64,000 nt of DNA from the NCBI GenBank assembly GCA_016716305.1, contig JADJWP010000002.1, positions 990,501 to 1,054,500 on the forward strand, in the 5' to 3' direction. The notes beneath the pieces were generated by a model. The model was not told where the DNA came from. It did not search any database and saw nothing but the letters and a program-made list of their open reading frames with translations. Made by a program: the position numbers and the translations under genes. Origin of the DNA: Chloracidobacterium sp. Its GTDB lineage: Bacteria; Acidobacteriota; Blastocatellia; Pyrinomonadales; Pyrinomonadaceae. This document shows positions 7,806-16,838 of the stretch, one piece after another (position 1 is the stretch's first letter; the number at the start of each line of letters is the position of its first letter).

Positions 7806-8573
7806 CTACTTGTCGTAGTTGAGCTTGATCGAATTCATGCCTCGAAGTATAGCACGTTGACGGCGTACGACACGTTTTCGATTCTTGGCCGGATTGAAGA
7901 TGTTTAGCGGACTCGGGATCATTGCTGCAAGGTAAGCGGCCTCTTCGCGAGATAAGCCGGATGCCGATTTTTTGAAATATGTTCGTGCCGCCGCCTCGGC
8001 CCCGTAGACGCCATCGCCCCATTCGATAACATTAAGGTATAGTTCAAGTATTCGCTTTTTCGATAGTTCTCGTTCGAGAAAATACGTGTAAACGGCCTCC
8101 CGCCCCTTTCGGAGGAAGTTGCGGTCTTCAGAGAGAAAAAGGTTTTTCGAAAGCTGCTGAGTGACTGTCGAAGCACCTCGTTTGAAACTTGGCATTGGGG
8201 GTATCCAGTCATTGGGGTCGAAGTCTCCCTCTTCTTTTGCTTCCTTTTCCCCTTGTTTTACGGCTTCGTCCCACGCCTTTTCGATCGCTTCCCAATCGAA
8301 ACCATTGTGCTCGAAAAACCGGGCGTCTTCACCTGCCAGCACAGCGCGATGCAAATTGGGTGAGATCTGTTCGATGGGCGTCCAGATCATGTACTTTCGT
8401 GGTTCCCGTCCTTCGGCTTTTGCCTCGGCGAGACGAAACTCTATCATCGACGAAGTAGCTGGATTCTCTGAGCGTAGGGCGGAAATATTCGGGAACGTTA
8501 TCAACTCGTAGGCCAGCCATACGCCGATCGCACCAAGGAGAATGAGAAACAGGATCTTTGTCCAATACCACAT
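7806..8573 (-). CDS. mtgA: Monofunctional biosynthetic peptidoglycan transglycosylase (GT51)
   Basis: 255 residues with one N-terminal membrane anchor (about 5-24) and a single glycosyltransferase 51 domain. Hallmarks: AGEDARFFEHNGFDW with the catalytic Glu, GASTVTQQLSKNLFLS, and EWGDGVYGAEAAARTYF. It polymerises lipid II into glycan strands at the inner membrane. There is no transpeptidase domain. An extra acidic stretch of roughly 20 residues (KEAKEEGDFDPNDW) lies between the first two motifs, where Escherichia coli MtgA is shorter. It is transcribed away from glgC and followed by the tetraheme cytochrome gene. Confidence 0.92.
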   Translation of the reverse strand: MWYWTKILFLILLGAIGVWLAYELITFPNISALRSENPATSSMIEFRLAEAKAEGREPRKYMIWTPIEQISPNLHRAVLAGEDARFFEHNGFDWEAIEKAWDEAVKQGEKEAKEEGDFDPNDWIPPMPSFKRGASTVTQQLSKNLFLSEDRNFLRKGREAVYTYFLERELSKKRILELYLNVIEWGDGVYGAEAAARTYFKKSASGLSREEAAYLAAMIPSPLNIFNPAKNRKRVVRRQRAILRGMNSIKLNYDK

Positions 8574-8601
8574 AGTCAGAACGACGATAAACTGAACTCA
8601 G

Positions 8602-8645
8602 CTTTGTCCAATCACCATTTTCTATTTTCCATTTTCCTTTGTCCA
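8602..8645. repeat. Direct repeat and pyrimidine-rich tract between mtgA and glgC
   Basis: CTTTGTCCA occurs at 8602-8610 and again at 8637-8645, flanking a T/C-rich stretch built on ATTTTC units. It lies in the 94-bp divergent promoter region. A possible -10 (TACAAT, 8655-8660) ends only 7 bases before the glgC ATG, which has no ribosome binding site, so glgC could be translated from a leaderless mRNA. Confidence 0.4.
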
Positions 8646-8667
8646 TTTTATATTTACAATACTCTTT

Positions 8668-9963
8668 ATGGGACAATTTGATAACGTCGTGGCGGTTATC
8701 CTCGGTGGCGGTGCAGGCTCGCGGCTGTTTCCGCTGACCAGAGAGCGATCGAAACCTGCCGTACCACTCGGCGGCAAATACCGGCTGATCGACGTGCCGG
8801 TTTCGAATTGCATAAACTCGAATGTGACCCAGATATTTGTACTTACGCAATATAATTCCGCATCGCTCAATCGGCACATATCGCAAACATACCGGTTCTC
8901 GAGTTTTTCAACTGGGTTTGTAGAGATCCTCGCCGCCGAACAAACAAAAGAAAGCCCTGATTGGTTTCAGGGAACCGCCGACGCCGTTCGTCAGATACTT
9001 CCCCACCTTCGCGATTGGCGTGTTGGAAATTTGTTGATCCTTTCGGGCGACCACCTATATCGGATGGACTACAGGAAGTTTCTCGCGCGTCACACCGAGA
9101 CCAATGCGGACGTGACAATATCAGTGATACCAGCGAACCCTACGGATGCGGAGGGGTTTGGGCTTTTGAAAACCGACGCGGATGGAAAGATCGTCGAGTT
9201 TCGCGAGAAGCCAAAAGGAGCTGACCTCGAAGCGATGCGCGTCGACACCTCAAATTTTGGACTTAGCGAAGATGAGTCAATAAAGCGCCCCTTTCTTGCC
9301 TCGATGGGGATCTATGTTTTCAACTACGCGAAACTCGTAGAGCTATTGAACGAGAATCCTTCTGCAATGGATTTTGGCGGCGAGATCATTCCTTCGGCCA
9401 TTGGAAGCTGCAATGTGCAGGCTCATCTGTTTGACAGCTATTGGGAAGATATTGGGACGATCCGGGCATTTTACGATGCAAATCTGGATCTCGCGTCCCC
9501 GCTGCCGAAGTTCAACTTCTTTGACACGTCGGCTCCGATCTATACGCGCAGCCGCTATCTGCCTCCGTCAAAACTCCACGGCTGTGACATCGATAATTCC
9601 ATGGTCAGCGAGGGCTGCATCTTGAATGGCGTATACGCACGCAACTCGATAATCGGGCTTCGCAGCCGCATCGACTCAGGTGCAAGGATCGAGAATTCGA
9701 TCTTGATGGGTTCTGACTTTTTTGAGTCGATCGAGGAGATCAAAGCCGATCTGGAAAGCAGCCGCCCGTATCTTGGAATCGGGAAAAACACCGAGATCAG
9801 ACGCGCTATTATCGACAAGAATGTAAGGATCGGGAAAAACGTAAAGTTACTTAACGAATCGAATATCAAGTTCTACGATGCCGACGACGGCTCTTTCTAC
9901 ATCCGCGAAGGGATCATCATAGTTCCAAAAGGTTCCACGATCAGCGACGAGACCGTGGTTTGA
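8668..9963 (+). CDS. glgC: Glucose-1-phosphate adenylyltransferase (ADP-glucose pyrophosphorylase)
   Basis: 431 residues, normal for the family. The N-terminal nucleotidyltransferase domain has ILGGGAGSRLFPLT, the lysine-containing RSKPAVPLGGKYRLID, GTADAVRQ, and LSGDHLYRMDY. The C-terminal half is a left-handed beta-helix with repeated N/I/G patterns. The enzyme makes ADP-glucose from glucose 1-phosphate and ATP, the committed step of bacterial glycogen synthesis. The form RLFPLT is like the cyanobacterial/plant and many non-proteobacterial enzymes. No other glg genes are adjacent, though a GH15 glucoamylase-like gene lies 22 kb away. Confidence 0.95.
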   Translation: MGQFDNVVAVILGGGAGSRLFPLTRERSKPAVPLGGKYRLIDVPVSNCINSNVTQIFVLTQYNSASLNRHISQTYRFSSFSTGFVEILAAEQTKESPDWFQGTADAVRQILPHLRDWRVGNLLILSGDHLYRMDYRKFLARHTETNADVTISVIPANPTDAEGFGLLKTDADGKIVEFREKPKGADLEAMRVDTSNFGLSEDESIKRPFLASMGIYVFNYAKLVELLNENPSAMDFGGEIIPSAIGSCNVQAHLFDSYWEDIGTIRAFYDANLDLASPLPKFNFFDTSAPIYTRSRYLPPSKLHGCDIDNSMVSEGCILNGVYARNSIIGLRSRIDSGARIENSILMGSDFFESIEEIKADLESSRPYLGIGKNTEIRRAIIDKNVRIGKNVKLLNESNIKFYDADDGSFYIREGIIIVPKGSTISDETVV

Positions 9964-9973
9964 TCTGGCAGAG

Positions 9974-11152
9974 TTAGTTTTTTCTCTTTGTTTCGGGAAC
10001 AACGTAACTGTCGCGGGCCCGAACCGCGACGTTTGCCTCATCGACCCTAACCTTCACTTTCCTGGTCCTGCCAGATCCAGTATCCTCTTTCGGGTAGTAT
10101 CCGATACTGTAAAACTCGCGAAGCTCGCTCGCGATCTTTGCAAACGCCCGATTCAGATTTCCGATAGAATCAGCCACGTGAAGCCGACCTCCGGTTCTGT
10201 ATGCCAATTGGTCAAGATATTCCTGGCCGCGGGCATACTCCTCGGGCGTCGTTCCACGGTCGCCGGGCGTAACTACTACCGGCTCCTGCGCGGGTAACGG
10301 AAGACCGTTCTTCGATTGAGCGATCGGAGGCGTCCCCTGAGGCTTCGAATCCGGGATCATAATGGTGGATCTGCCCTTCATTGCCTGTACATCTTCAAAT
10401 GTGTCGTAGCGGATCGGATAGATCAACGCGTCCATTTCCAGCGCGTCGCGAAGATTGTCAAGGTCGTGAGAATTTCGGCTTGTAGTATCGACGCCGTCGG
10501 TAAAGATCACCATCGCCTTTCGGCCTTCAAGTTTCCTCAGCCGGTCGTTCATGGTCATATCGACCGCTTCGTAAAGGCTCGTTCCCGTCGCAATTCGGGT
10601 GTTCCTGATCGCACGGTAGATCGTGTTCCGATTATTCGTCGCCTCGCACATCATATGAACTTCTTCGTCAAATGCTATGACCATCACCTGATCGTCGGGC
10701 CTCAATTGGTCGATGAATGCGATCGCCGCTGATTGGATATCGCCGATCTTGAATTTCGACGAATAGCTCATGTCGAGGACAAGGGCGACAATAAATGGCT
10801 GAGCTTCGTTCGAAAAATGCGATATTTCCTGGTCAACGCCGTTCTCAAAGACCTTAAATTTGCTTCGTTCAAGGCCGCCCACGAACCGACCTTTTCGATC
10901 GAGAACCCGCACTGGTACGGTAACAAGTCGGGTATCGACCGAAATGACCTCGTCCGAGTCTTCCGTGGCGATCGCCGAGATGTCATTCTTGGCTTCGACT
11001 TGTGGCGTCGGTGTTGGCGACGGGGCCGGGTTTCGACTATTCGCTTTGCCTTCACGCGAAGAGGGCGGCACCCGCCGAGACTGTCCCGCCGTCTCGAAGA
11101 CAAAAAAGTGCAGCGCGGAAAAAATAAGACAAATCGAAACGAATGGTTTCAT
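9974..11152 (-). CDS. Secreted VWA-domain protein (acidobacterial TIGR03436 type)
   Basis: 392 residues from the ATG; a TTG six bases earlier is also possible. A signal peptide (about 1-22) is followed by a Pro/Thr-rich linker and VDTRLVTVPVRVLDRKGRFV, the beta-sandwich strand that precedes the VWA domain in this family. The MIDAS metal site is intact: LDMSYSS (DxSxS), ATGTSLYEA for the Thr, and FTDGVDTTSR for the Asp. VWA domains bind protein ligands through a metal; the ligand is unknown. A close paralogue lies immediately upstream on the same strand (11262-12464), so this is a tandem duplicate pair. Confidence 0.88.
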   Translation of the reverse strand: MKPFVSICLIFSALHFFVFETAGQSRRVPPSSREGKANSRNPAPSPTPTPQVEAKNDISAIATEDSDEVISVDTRLVTVPVRVLDRKGRFVGGLERSKFKVFENGVDQEISHFSNEAQPFIVALVLDMSYSSKFKIGDIQSAAIAFIDQLRPDDQVMVIAFDEEVHMMCEATNNRNTIYRAIRNTRIATGTSLYEAVDMTMNDRLRKLEGRKAMVIFTDGVDTTSRNSHDLDNLRDALEMDALIYPIRYDTFEDVQAMKGRSTIMIPDSKPQGTPPIAQSKNGLPLPAQEPVVVTPGDRGTTPEEYARGQEYLDQLAYRTGGRLHVADSIGNLNRAFAKIASELREFYSIGYYPKEDTGSGRTRKVKVRVDEANVAVRARDSYVVPETKRKN

Positions 11153-11261
11153 GATCAAGTTGCTTCAGCGATTGTACGATGCTTTGACCTCTCCGAAAAG
11201 ATGTATTTGCGCAATAAAGGCCGCCAACGCGGCGGCCAAGTGCACAGATCGAAATAAGGCC

Positions 11262-12464
11262 CTAATTTCCGGCAAACTTATTTTCGCTCTGACCGACGAT
11301 ATAGCTCGATTTCGCGCGAACAACGAGGTTGGGGCGCATTACGCGGATGCGTATCTGCTTACGATCACCAATATTGCCGACATTTTCGGGATAATAGCCG
11401 AGCGAGTACTGACGCCTGAGTTCCTCGGCAATACCTGCAAATGCCGCGTCGAGATTATATGTTGTGTCCGCTTCAAACTTTCGTCCGCCGCTGTTCTGTG
11501 CAAGCGTCTCCAGATATCGACGCCCGGTCTCGTAATCCGTACCGCCGGATCCTCCGCCACCCATTCTGACATTGCCGCCGCCGAGTATCGCTCCTAAAAT
11601 ATCGCCGAGACCTATGCGCACACCTCGCCGCGAGCCCCGGTTGATTCCGCCACCACCGCTGTTACCGCCAAATCCGTCACTTTGTGTGTTATAGCGGATC
11701 GGATATATCAAAGCGTCAGACTCTTCGGCATCCTTGATAGTGCTGTCGTAAGATGCTCTGCGCGAGGTAGTGTCGACGCCGTCAGTAAATATTACGACCG
11801 CCTTACGGCCTTCGACGCGGACCAATTCCCTGTTGAGAACCTGATCGACCGCCACGTATAAACTTGTTCCATTGCCAAATTGCGCCTGCCTGATCGCGTT
11901 GTGCAGTTCATAACGGTTATTGGTCGGTCGGGTCAGCACGGTGACCTTATCATCAAAAGCAACGACCATAACACGGTCATTGCTTCTAAGCTGGTCGACA
12001 AATGAGATAGCGGCACGGTGAATTTCATCGATGCGATAAGCAGTTGAAGGACTGACGTCGATCATCAAAACGACCGTAAATGGCTGTTCGACCGACTGAA
12101 AGAAGCCGACCGGCTGTTCGATCCCGTTTTCGTAGATCTTGAAATCACGCTGTTGAAGCCCGCTTACGAACCTGCCATCGCGATCTAAAACAGAGACCGG
12201 GAGCGTAACCAGATTTGTCTCGATCTTGATCACCTCATCTTCCTCGTCACCAGCGGCCGGGAGATCTTTGCGGGTCGTGCCCTGGGGCGAACCTTGAAGC
12301 ACAGGTGCCTTTCTGCCGGACTGCGTATCCGCAACATCCTCAATTACTTCCGGCGTTGGTGTTGGCGTGGGCGCAACTCGAGGCCGTGTTGCTCGATTTG
12401 ACTGGGCAAACGCGGAAAGCGAGAGCATTCCCAAAAGTAAAAGCGCAGTAGCTGCTTTTTTCAT
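11262..12464 (-). CDS. Secreted VWA-domain protein (TIGR03436 type) with Gly-rich insert
   Basis: 400 residues from the ATG at 12464, which has GGAGG about 10 bases upstream and begins a clear signal peptide (MKKAATALLLLGMLSL). An upstream in-frame extension is not supported. Organisation as in the downstream paralogue: Pro/Thr-rich linker, ETNLVTLPVSVLDRDGRF strand, then VWA with MIDAS residues in MIDVSPSTA, GNGTSLYVA and FTDGVDTTSR. An unusual glycine-rich insert of about 40 residues (NSGGGGINRGSRRG, then ILGGGNVRMGGGGSGG) follows the metal-binding half and is absent from the paralogue. Function unknown; probably a periplasmic or surface adhesion/scaffold module. Confidence 0.88.
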   Translation of the reverse strand: MKKAATALLLLGMLSLSAFAQSNRATRPRVAPTPTPTPEVIEDVADTQSGRKAPVLQGSPQGTTRKDLPAAGDEEDEVIKIETNLVTLPVSVLDRDGRFVSGLQQRDFKIYENGIEQPVGFFQSVEQPFTVVLMIDVSPSTAYRIDEIHRAAISFVDQLRSNDRVMVVAFDDKVTVLTRPTNNRYELHNAIRQAQFGNGTSLYVAVDQVLNRELVRVEGRKAVVIFTDGVDTTSRRASYDSTIKDAEESDALIYPIRYNTQSDGFGGNSGGGGINRGSRRGVRIGLGDILGAILGGGNVRMGGGGSGGTDYETGRRYLETLAQNSGGRKFEADTTYNLDAAFAGIAEELRRQYSLGYYPENVGNIGDRKQIRIRVMRPNLVVRAKSSYIVGQSENKFAGN

Positions 12465-12540
12465 AGTTACTGATCCTCCGGGCCTAGGATGTCTTTTGGG
12501 GAAAGCGCTGAATATGATTGAGTTCAGCAGAGTATAGTTG

Positions 12541-13656
12541 CTAACTATTTTTGTCAAGAACTTTTATCGCCAGATCGTGAAAATCGCGTCTAACGGCGTT
12601 GATGTTAACGAAGGGCAGAGAGTGATGGTGGGTCCTGTTGGTAAGAAGCACAAAGACGCGTTCTTTGACCGGGTCGATCCAAAGGCTTGTGCCCGTAAAC
12701 CCATTGTGACCAAAGCTTTCCGGTGACATTCGTGTTCCGGCAGTGGAATCTTTGGTCGAAGCAAGCTGAAATGTGAATGAGCGATCTTCGTTCAGCCCTT
12801 TCGTGAAGTTAGTACGGAAGAGTTCGCAAGTCTCCGGCTTCAGCAAGGTCGTGTACTGCGGCAGGAACTGAAGAGCGATCTTGAACACCTCTTCCGCCGT
12901 CGAAAACAACCCCGCATGCCCCGCGACACCGCCCATAAAATATGCGTTCCCGTCGTGAACCTCGCCCCAGATAGGATAGCTGCGAAGTGCGGAGGGCGGG
13001 ATGCGGAGCTCCGGAAACTTTTCGATGCAGGTTCGCCGTTCGTATTCGTTGCCGTTCTCGCTGGCCGCGACCACTAAGCGTTCGATTCCGCGATTCGAAG
13101 GATTGAAACTCGTTCTTGACAGGCCTAGGCTCTTTGCGACCCAATTATCAAATTGCGAGTCTCGGCTCAGTTTTTCGATCACGAGAGCCAATGCGATGAA
13201 ATTGAGGTCACTGTATTCGACCTTTGAGCCACGCCCTCTGATTTCTTGAGCTCCGATGATGTTCGCAAGGTCAATGTAGCTCGGTGTTCTCGCAAGAAAA
13301 TAGAGCGGCAGCCACGCGGGAAGCCCGGAAACATGCGTCCCTAGCTCCTGTATCGTCAGATCAGAGACACGCAAATGCTCAAATGCCGCATCTTGATCGA
13401 CCAAGGAAGTTCCAAGCCCTATCTCGCCATCCTCGATCTTAGACGCAGCGAACAAACCGGTCACAAGCGGCTTCGTCAAACTCGCCAGATCATAGATCGT
13501 ATCGAGCCTGGCGGGTATGAGTTCGGGCTCGACAACGGCATATCCGAGTGCATCATGAAATTTGACCTCGCCCTTCTCCGCGACCAGATAGACCGCCGAC
13601 GGGAAATCGTTGGCGGCGATGCGTTCTGAAAGAAATTTTGAGATCTGCTCGTTCAT
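12541..13656 (-). CDS. Serine hydrolase, class C beta-lactamase/DD-peptidase fold
   Basis: 371 residues from the ATG at 13656; the frame extends 14 codons further to a TTG, and neither start has a good ribosome site. Active-site motifs: SLTK (Ser59-Lys62), Tyr148 in EYSDLNF (the YxN-equivalent, Asp in place of Asn, as is common in esterase-like members), and HNGFTG near the C-terminus. No signal peptide is visible, so a cytoplasmic esterase, amidase or transglycosylase-like role is more likely than antibiotic resistance. The gene ends 76 bases before the VWA gene on the same strand. Confidence 0.85.
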   Translation of the reverse strand: MNEQISKFLSERIAANDFPSAVYLVAEKGEVKFHDALGYAVVEPELIPARLDTIYDLASLTKPLVTGLFAASKIEDGEIGLGTSLVDQDAAFEHLRVSDLTIQELGTHVSGLPAWLPLYFLARTPSYIDLANIIGAQEIRGRGSKVEYSDLNFIALALVIEKLSRDSQFDNWVAKSLGLSRTSFNPSNRGIERLVVAASENGNEYERRTCIEKFPELRIPPSALRSYPIWGEVHDGNAYFMGGVAGHAGLFSTAEEVFKIALQFLPQYTTLLKPETCELFRTNFTKGLNEDRSFTFQLASTKDSTAGTRMSPESFGHNGFTGTSLWIDPVKERVFVLLTNRTHHHSLPFVNINAVRRDFHDLAIKVLDKNS

Positions 13657-13688
13657 TATCGTTTCTATGTTACCTGAGTGTTGCATGG

Positions 13689-13717
13689 TTGACACCAACG
13701 GACGATATAAATAGACT
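13689..13717 (+). promoter_or_regulatory. Possible promoter for the 153-residue protein
   Basis: A perfect TTGACA (13689-13694) is followed after 17 bases by TAGACT (13712-13717), a weaker -10. The coding region starts 38 bases further on. Confidence 0.4.
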
Positions 13718-13755
13718 CAGCATTCGAACTAATTCAATTTGGAGGTTTCATTTCG

Positions 13756-14217
13756 ATGAGCAAAGAAAAGAGCGCCGCACGTTCGGCTGAGTTGATCATG
13801 CAGTTGTACGACCTTCGTCGCGAGGCGACCATGCGAAAGGCTCGCGACTGGATGTTCACGTTCAACCCGACGAGCGCTGATGAAATTGAAAAAACGATGA
13901 TGGATCCCGAGGTCGGCGGCTATTTGCGAATGGTATTGTCTTATTGGGACATGGCCGCGTCCTTCGTAGGTCACGGCGCGATCGACGCCGAGATGTTCAA
14001 TGATACCGTCGGTGAGCACATCGGTGTTTTTGCAAAGATCGAGCCATTCATCGAAGAACTTCGGACGAAATGGGACATGCCCGATGCTTTCAAGAATCTG
14101 GAGAAAGTAATTTACGACAAACCCGGCGGCAAAGAACAGCTTGAAAAAACGCGTAATTGGATGAAATCGATCCAGGATCAAATGAACAGCGACCAGACAA
14201 ACGAAGCTGCCGCTTAG
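13756..14217 (+). CDS. Conserved-looking cytoplasmic protein of unknown function
   Basis: 153 residues, strongly charged and almost entirely helical, without signal peptide or membrane helix. GGAGG lies 10 bases before the ATG. The segment DPEVGGYLRMVLSYWDMAAS followed by DTVGEHIGVFAKIEPFIEEL has the look of a small helical bundle with conserved aromatic residues. Many acidobacterial genomes carry short proteins of this type, but I cannot name a family. It is a single-gene unit convergent with the downstream oxidoreductase. Confidence 0.7.
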   Translation: MSKEKSAARSAELIMQLYDLRREATMRKARDWMFTFNPTSADEIEKTMMDPEVGGYLRMVLSYWDMAASFVGHGAIDAEMFNDTVGEHIGVFAKIEPFIEELRTKWDMPDAFKNLEKVIYDKPGGKEQLEKTRNWMKSIQDQMNSDQTNEAAA

Positions 14218-14266
14218 TCTTCCGCATTTATTTGGTTCTCACTAATAGCGGTCAACCCAATAGCTA

Positions 14267-15253
14267 TCAGCTGTTTCTTGCGTTCAGGCGGCCTACGTGC
14301 TGCTCGATCTTTTCAAGCACACCCACGGCGAGCGAGAGAGCACGACGGCCGTCAAGTCCAGTGACCGGTACGGGTGTGTCGTATTCGATCGCGTCGAGAA
14401 ACGCGTTTATTTCTGCTCGCAGAGGTTCGACGTCGTTGATCTCAAGCCGGTTGATCGAGATTCCCAAAAGCGGGTGGGCCGCTTCGGGATTCAATGATGT
14501 TAACGAAGCGAATTTCGTCGCATAGTCCAACACGACGTAAGCATTTGTCTGATAGAACCGCGTCTTTCGGATCTTTTCTGTTCCTATTCGTGACGCGGTG
14601 ATATTCGCGACGGCGCCGTTCTCAAATTCGATTCGAGCATTGGCAGCATCGACCTTGTCGGATATTACCGGAATACCGACCGCACGAATTTCGCTCACCT
14701 TCACGTCGTCGCCTACCAGCCACTGAACTGCGTCAAGATCGTGTATCATCACGTCCAATACAACATCGACATCAAGCGAGCGGTTCGGGAACGGCGACAC
14801 GCGATGGATCTCGAAATAGAGCGGTCCATTTACATGCGGTCGAAGAGCGACCATCGCGGGATTGAACCTCTCTAACTGGCCGACCATCAGTTTCGCACTC
14901 GAACGGATCGAAGCAGCGATCATCTTATCGGCTTCGGCAAGCGACGCAGCAATGGGCTTTTCGACCAGAACATGCACTCCAGCCTCAAGAAACGAGCATG
15001 CGATCTCACAGTGCGTCTCGGTTGGAGTAGCGATAGAGACCGCATCGACCCGACCGACAAGCTCGCTCCAGTTGTTGAAGACGGCACCACCGTGCTTGAA
15101 AGCGATCGCTCTCGCAGTGTCAGAGTTGACATCGCAAGCTCCGACATATTCCAAACGTCCCTCTTTGGCAATTTCGGAATAGTTTCGTGCATGATGCTGA
15201 CCAAGGCTGCCTACACCAATCACCGCAGCCCTCAGTTTTCGTTCGCCTGCCAT
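14267..15253 (-). CDS. Gfo/Idh/MocA family NAD(P)-dependent sugar oxidoreductase
   Basis: 328 residues. The N-terminal Rossmann domain has GVGSLGQHHARNY, and VLVEKPIAAS carries the Glu-Lys-Pro motif with the catalytic lysine. The C-terminal alpha/beta domain contains DVMIHDLDAVQWL, with the His-Asp pair seen in this family. Such enzymes oxidise or reduce hydroxyls of sugars or nucleotide sugars. It is divergent from an ArnT-like glycosyltransferase with only 67 bases between starts, so a role in cell-envelope sugar metabolism is plausible. The substrate cannot be read from the sequence. Confidence 0.88.
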   Translation of the reverse strand: MAGERKLRAAVIGVGSLGQHHARNYSEIAKEGRLEYVGACDVNSDTARAIAFKHGGAVFNNWSELVGRVDAVSIATPTETHCEIACSFLEAGVHVLVEKPIAASLAEADKMIAASIRSSAKLMVGQLERFNPAMVALRPHVNGPLYFEIHRVSPFPNRSLDVDVVLDVMIHDLDAVQWLVGDDVKVSEIRAVGIPVISDKVDAANARIEFENGAVANITASRIGTEKIRKTRFYQTNAYVVLDYATKFASLTSLNPEAAHPLLGISINRLEINDVEPLRAEINAFLDAIEYDTPVPVTGLDGRRALSLAVGVLEKIEQHVGRLNARNS

Positions 15254-15320
15254 TGTTTGAACACGATCTCCATTTCAGTAATACTTACTATTTTCGGCTA
15301 TGTTCGTTTAATAAACAAAG

Positions 15321-16838
15321 ATGGACCTGTTGAATCGATCTCTAAACTCAAAGCACTTTTGGCCGATTTTCTTTACTTTGGCTATTTTTATCTATTTTTT
15401 TGGGCTGACGATCCCGCTTCTCGGTCCAGATGAACCACGCTACACCCAAGTTGCGAGGGAAATGTTTGAGCGAGGCGATTGGGTGACGCCAACGCTGGGC
15501 GGGTTCAACTGGTTTGAAAAGCCTGCCCTACTTTATTGGCTTCAGCATGCGGCATTCAACGTGTTCGGGGTCAGCGAATTTGCGGCTCGGTTAGGTTCGG
15601 CATTCTTCGGATTAGGGACGGTCGCGTCGCTTTTCTTACTTGGGCGCACCGCCGAGGCTGAAAAGGACGATTTTGAGACGAATGGCGCATGGATCGCGAT
15701 GGTCGGGGCATCGACTTTGGGTCTGATAGTCTTTTCGCGCGGAGCAAGTTTCGACATTATCCTCACATTCCCAATAACAGCCGCGTTAACCGGCTTCTAC
15801 CTTTACGATCGATCGGACAGATCGTCCCGCGTCCGTTTCGCCGGGCTGGCTGCGTTCTACGTATTTACCGGGCTGGCCATTCTCGCCAAAGGCCTTGTCG
15901 GACTTGTGTTCCCGTTCGCGATCGTCGCATTTTACCATTTGATCTCTCTGAAAATGCCCTCCAAAGAGGTCCTGATTTCTTTGATCTGGGGGACTCTTTT
16001 GACTGTCGCCGTTGCCTCGTCGTGGTATTTACCGATGTATCTGAGACACGGATACGGTTTCATCGACGAGTTTTTCATTCAACATCATTTTCAGAGATAC
16101 ACCTCGAACAAATATCAACACCCTCAACCGTTCCATTTTTTTCTATGGGTATTGCCATTGATGACGATCCCGTGGATGCCGTTCTTTATCGTAGAGGTAT
16201 GGAGGAATATCCGTGACCGATTTTCTCGTGAGCGCACGCGATCCTGTTCAGCCAGTGCGTCACTTGTACGTTTCGCATTCGCCTGGATCATCGTTCCGCT
16301 TGTCTTCTTTTCGTTTTCGGGTTCGAAACTGCCGGGTTATATACTGCCTGCGGTTCCCCCAGCAGTCGTCTTAGCAGCGATCGCCGCAGCGAGATTTGCG
16401 AACCGAAGCTCGTTTCGTGCGGCTTGTGTAAAGCTTCTCGCGGTAACGACCTTGGTTACCATAATCATTATTTTGCAGTTCGTGCTTCCCGGCTTCGCTG
16501 ATAACGACTCCGTCAAACGCCTGATCACGTCGGCTGACGATCGTGGGTATGGCATGAACAAAGTCGTTGGCTTTGTGACGATCTCGCATAATGCCGAGTT
16601 CTACGCCGCCGGACGGCTGCTTCGGGGAAGCGACGGTAAGCAGCGTAGGTTGAATGGCCCGTCCGAGGTTACAGAACTGCTTATGTCTGAAGGGAAACCA
16701 GTGCTGTTGCTGATCCGTCCGGAACACCTGAAGCACGTCGTTGACGATCCGGAATTTGCTGTCGAGATGATTGCGGACAATGGCGAACTGGCGATAGTTG
16801 CAGCTACACTCCGCCGGGATGCAACTCCGAAGCTCTAG
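15321..16838 (+). CDS. Family 39 (ArnT-like) integral-membrane glycosyltransferase
   Basis: 505 residues with about 12 hydrophobic segments. The first periplasmic loop contains GPDEPRYTQVAREM, with the conserved acidic pair of the ArnT/PMT family, then FNWFEKPALLYWL. These enzymes transfer sugars from polyprenyl-phosphate donors to lipids or proteins on the periplasmic side of the inner membrane; ArnT itself modifies lipid A with aminoarabinose. The acceptor here is unknown. The 3' end overlaps the convergent tsaC gene by 35 bases. Confidence 0.85.
   Translation: MDLLNRSLNSKHFWPIFFTLAIFIYFFGLTIPLLGPDEPRYTQVAREMFERGDWVTPTLGGFNWFEKPALLYWLQHAAFNVFGVSEFAARLGSAFFGLGTVASLFLLGRTAEAEKDDFETNGAWIAMVGASTLGLIVFSRGASFDIILTFPITAALTGFYLYDRSDRSSRVRFAGLAAFYVFTGLAILAKGLVGLVFPFAIVAFYHLISLKMPSKEVLISLIWGTLLTVAVASSWYLPMYLRHGYGFIDEFFIQHHFQRYTSNKYQHPQPFHFFLWVLPLMTIPWMPFFIVEVWRNIRDRFSRERTRSCSASASLVRFAFAWIIVPLVFFSFSGSKLPGYILPAVPPAVVLAAIAAARFANRSSFRAACVKLLAVTTLVTIIIILQFVLPGFADNDSVKRLITSADDRGYGMNKVVGFVTISHNAEFYAAGRLLRGSDGKQRRLNGPSEVTELLMSEGKPVLLLIRPEHLKHVVDDPEFAVEMIADNGELAIVAATLRRDATPKL

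Noticed and set aside
7780..8022. N-terminal extension of the cytochrome frame into mtgA
   Set aside because: The extension overlaps the transglycosylase coding region, is arginine-rich, and lacks a signal peptide, whereas ATG 7779 has GGAGG and starts one.
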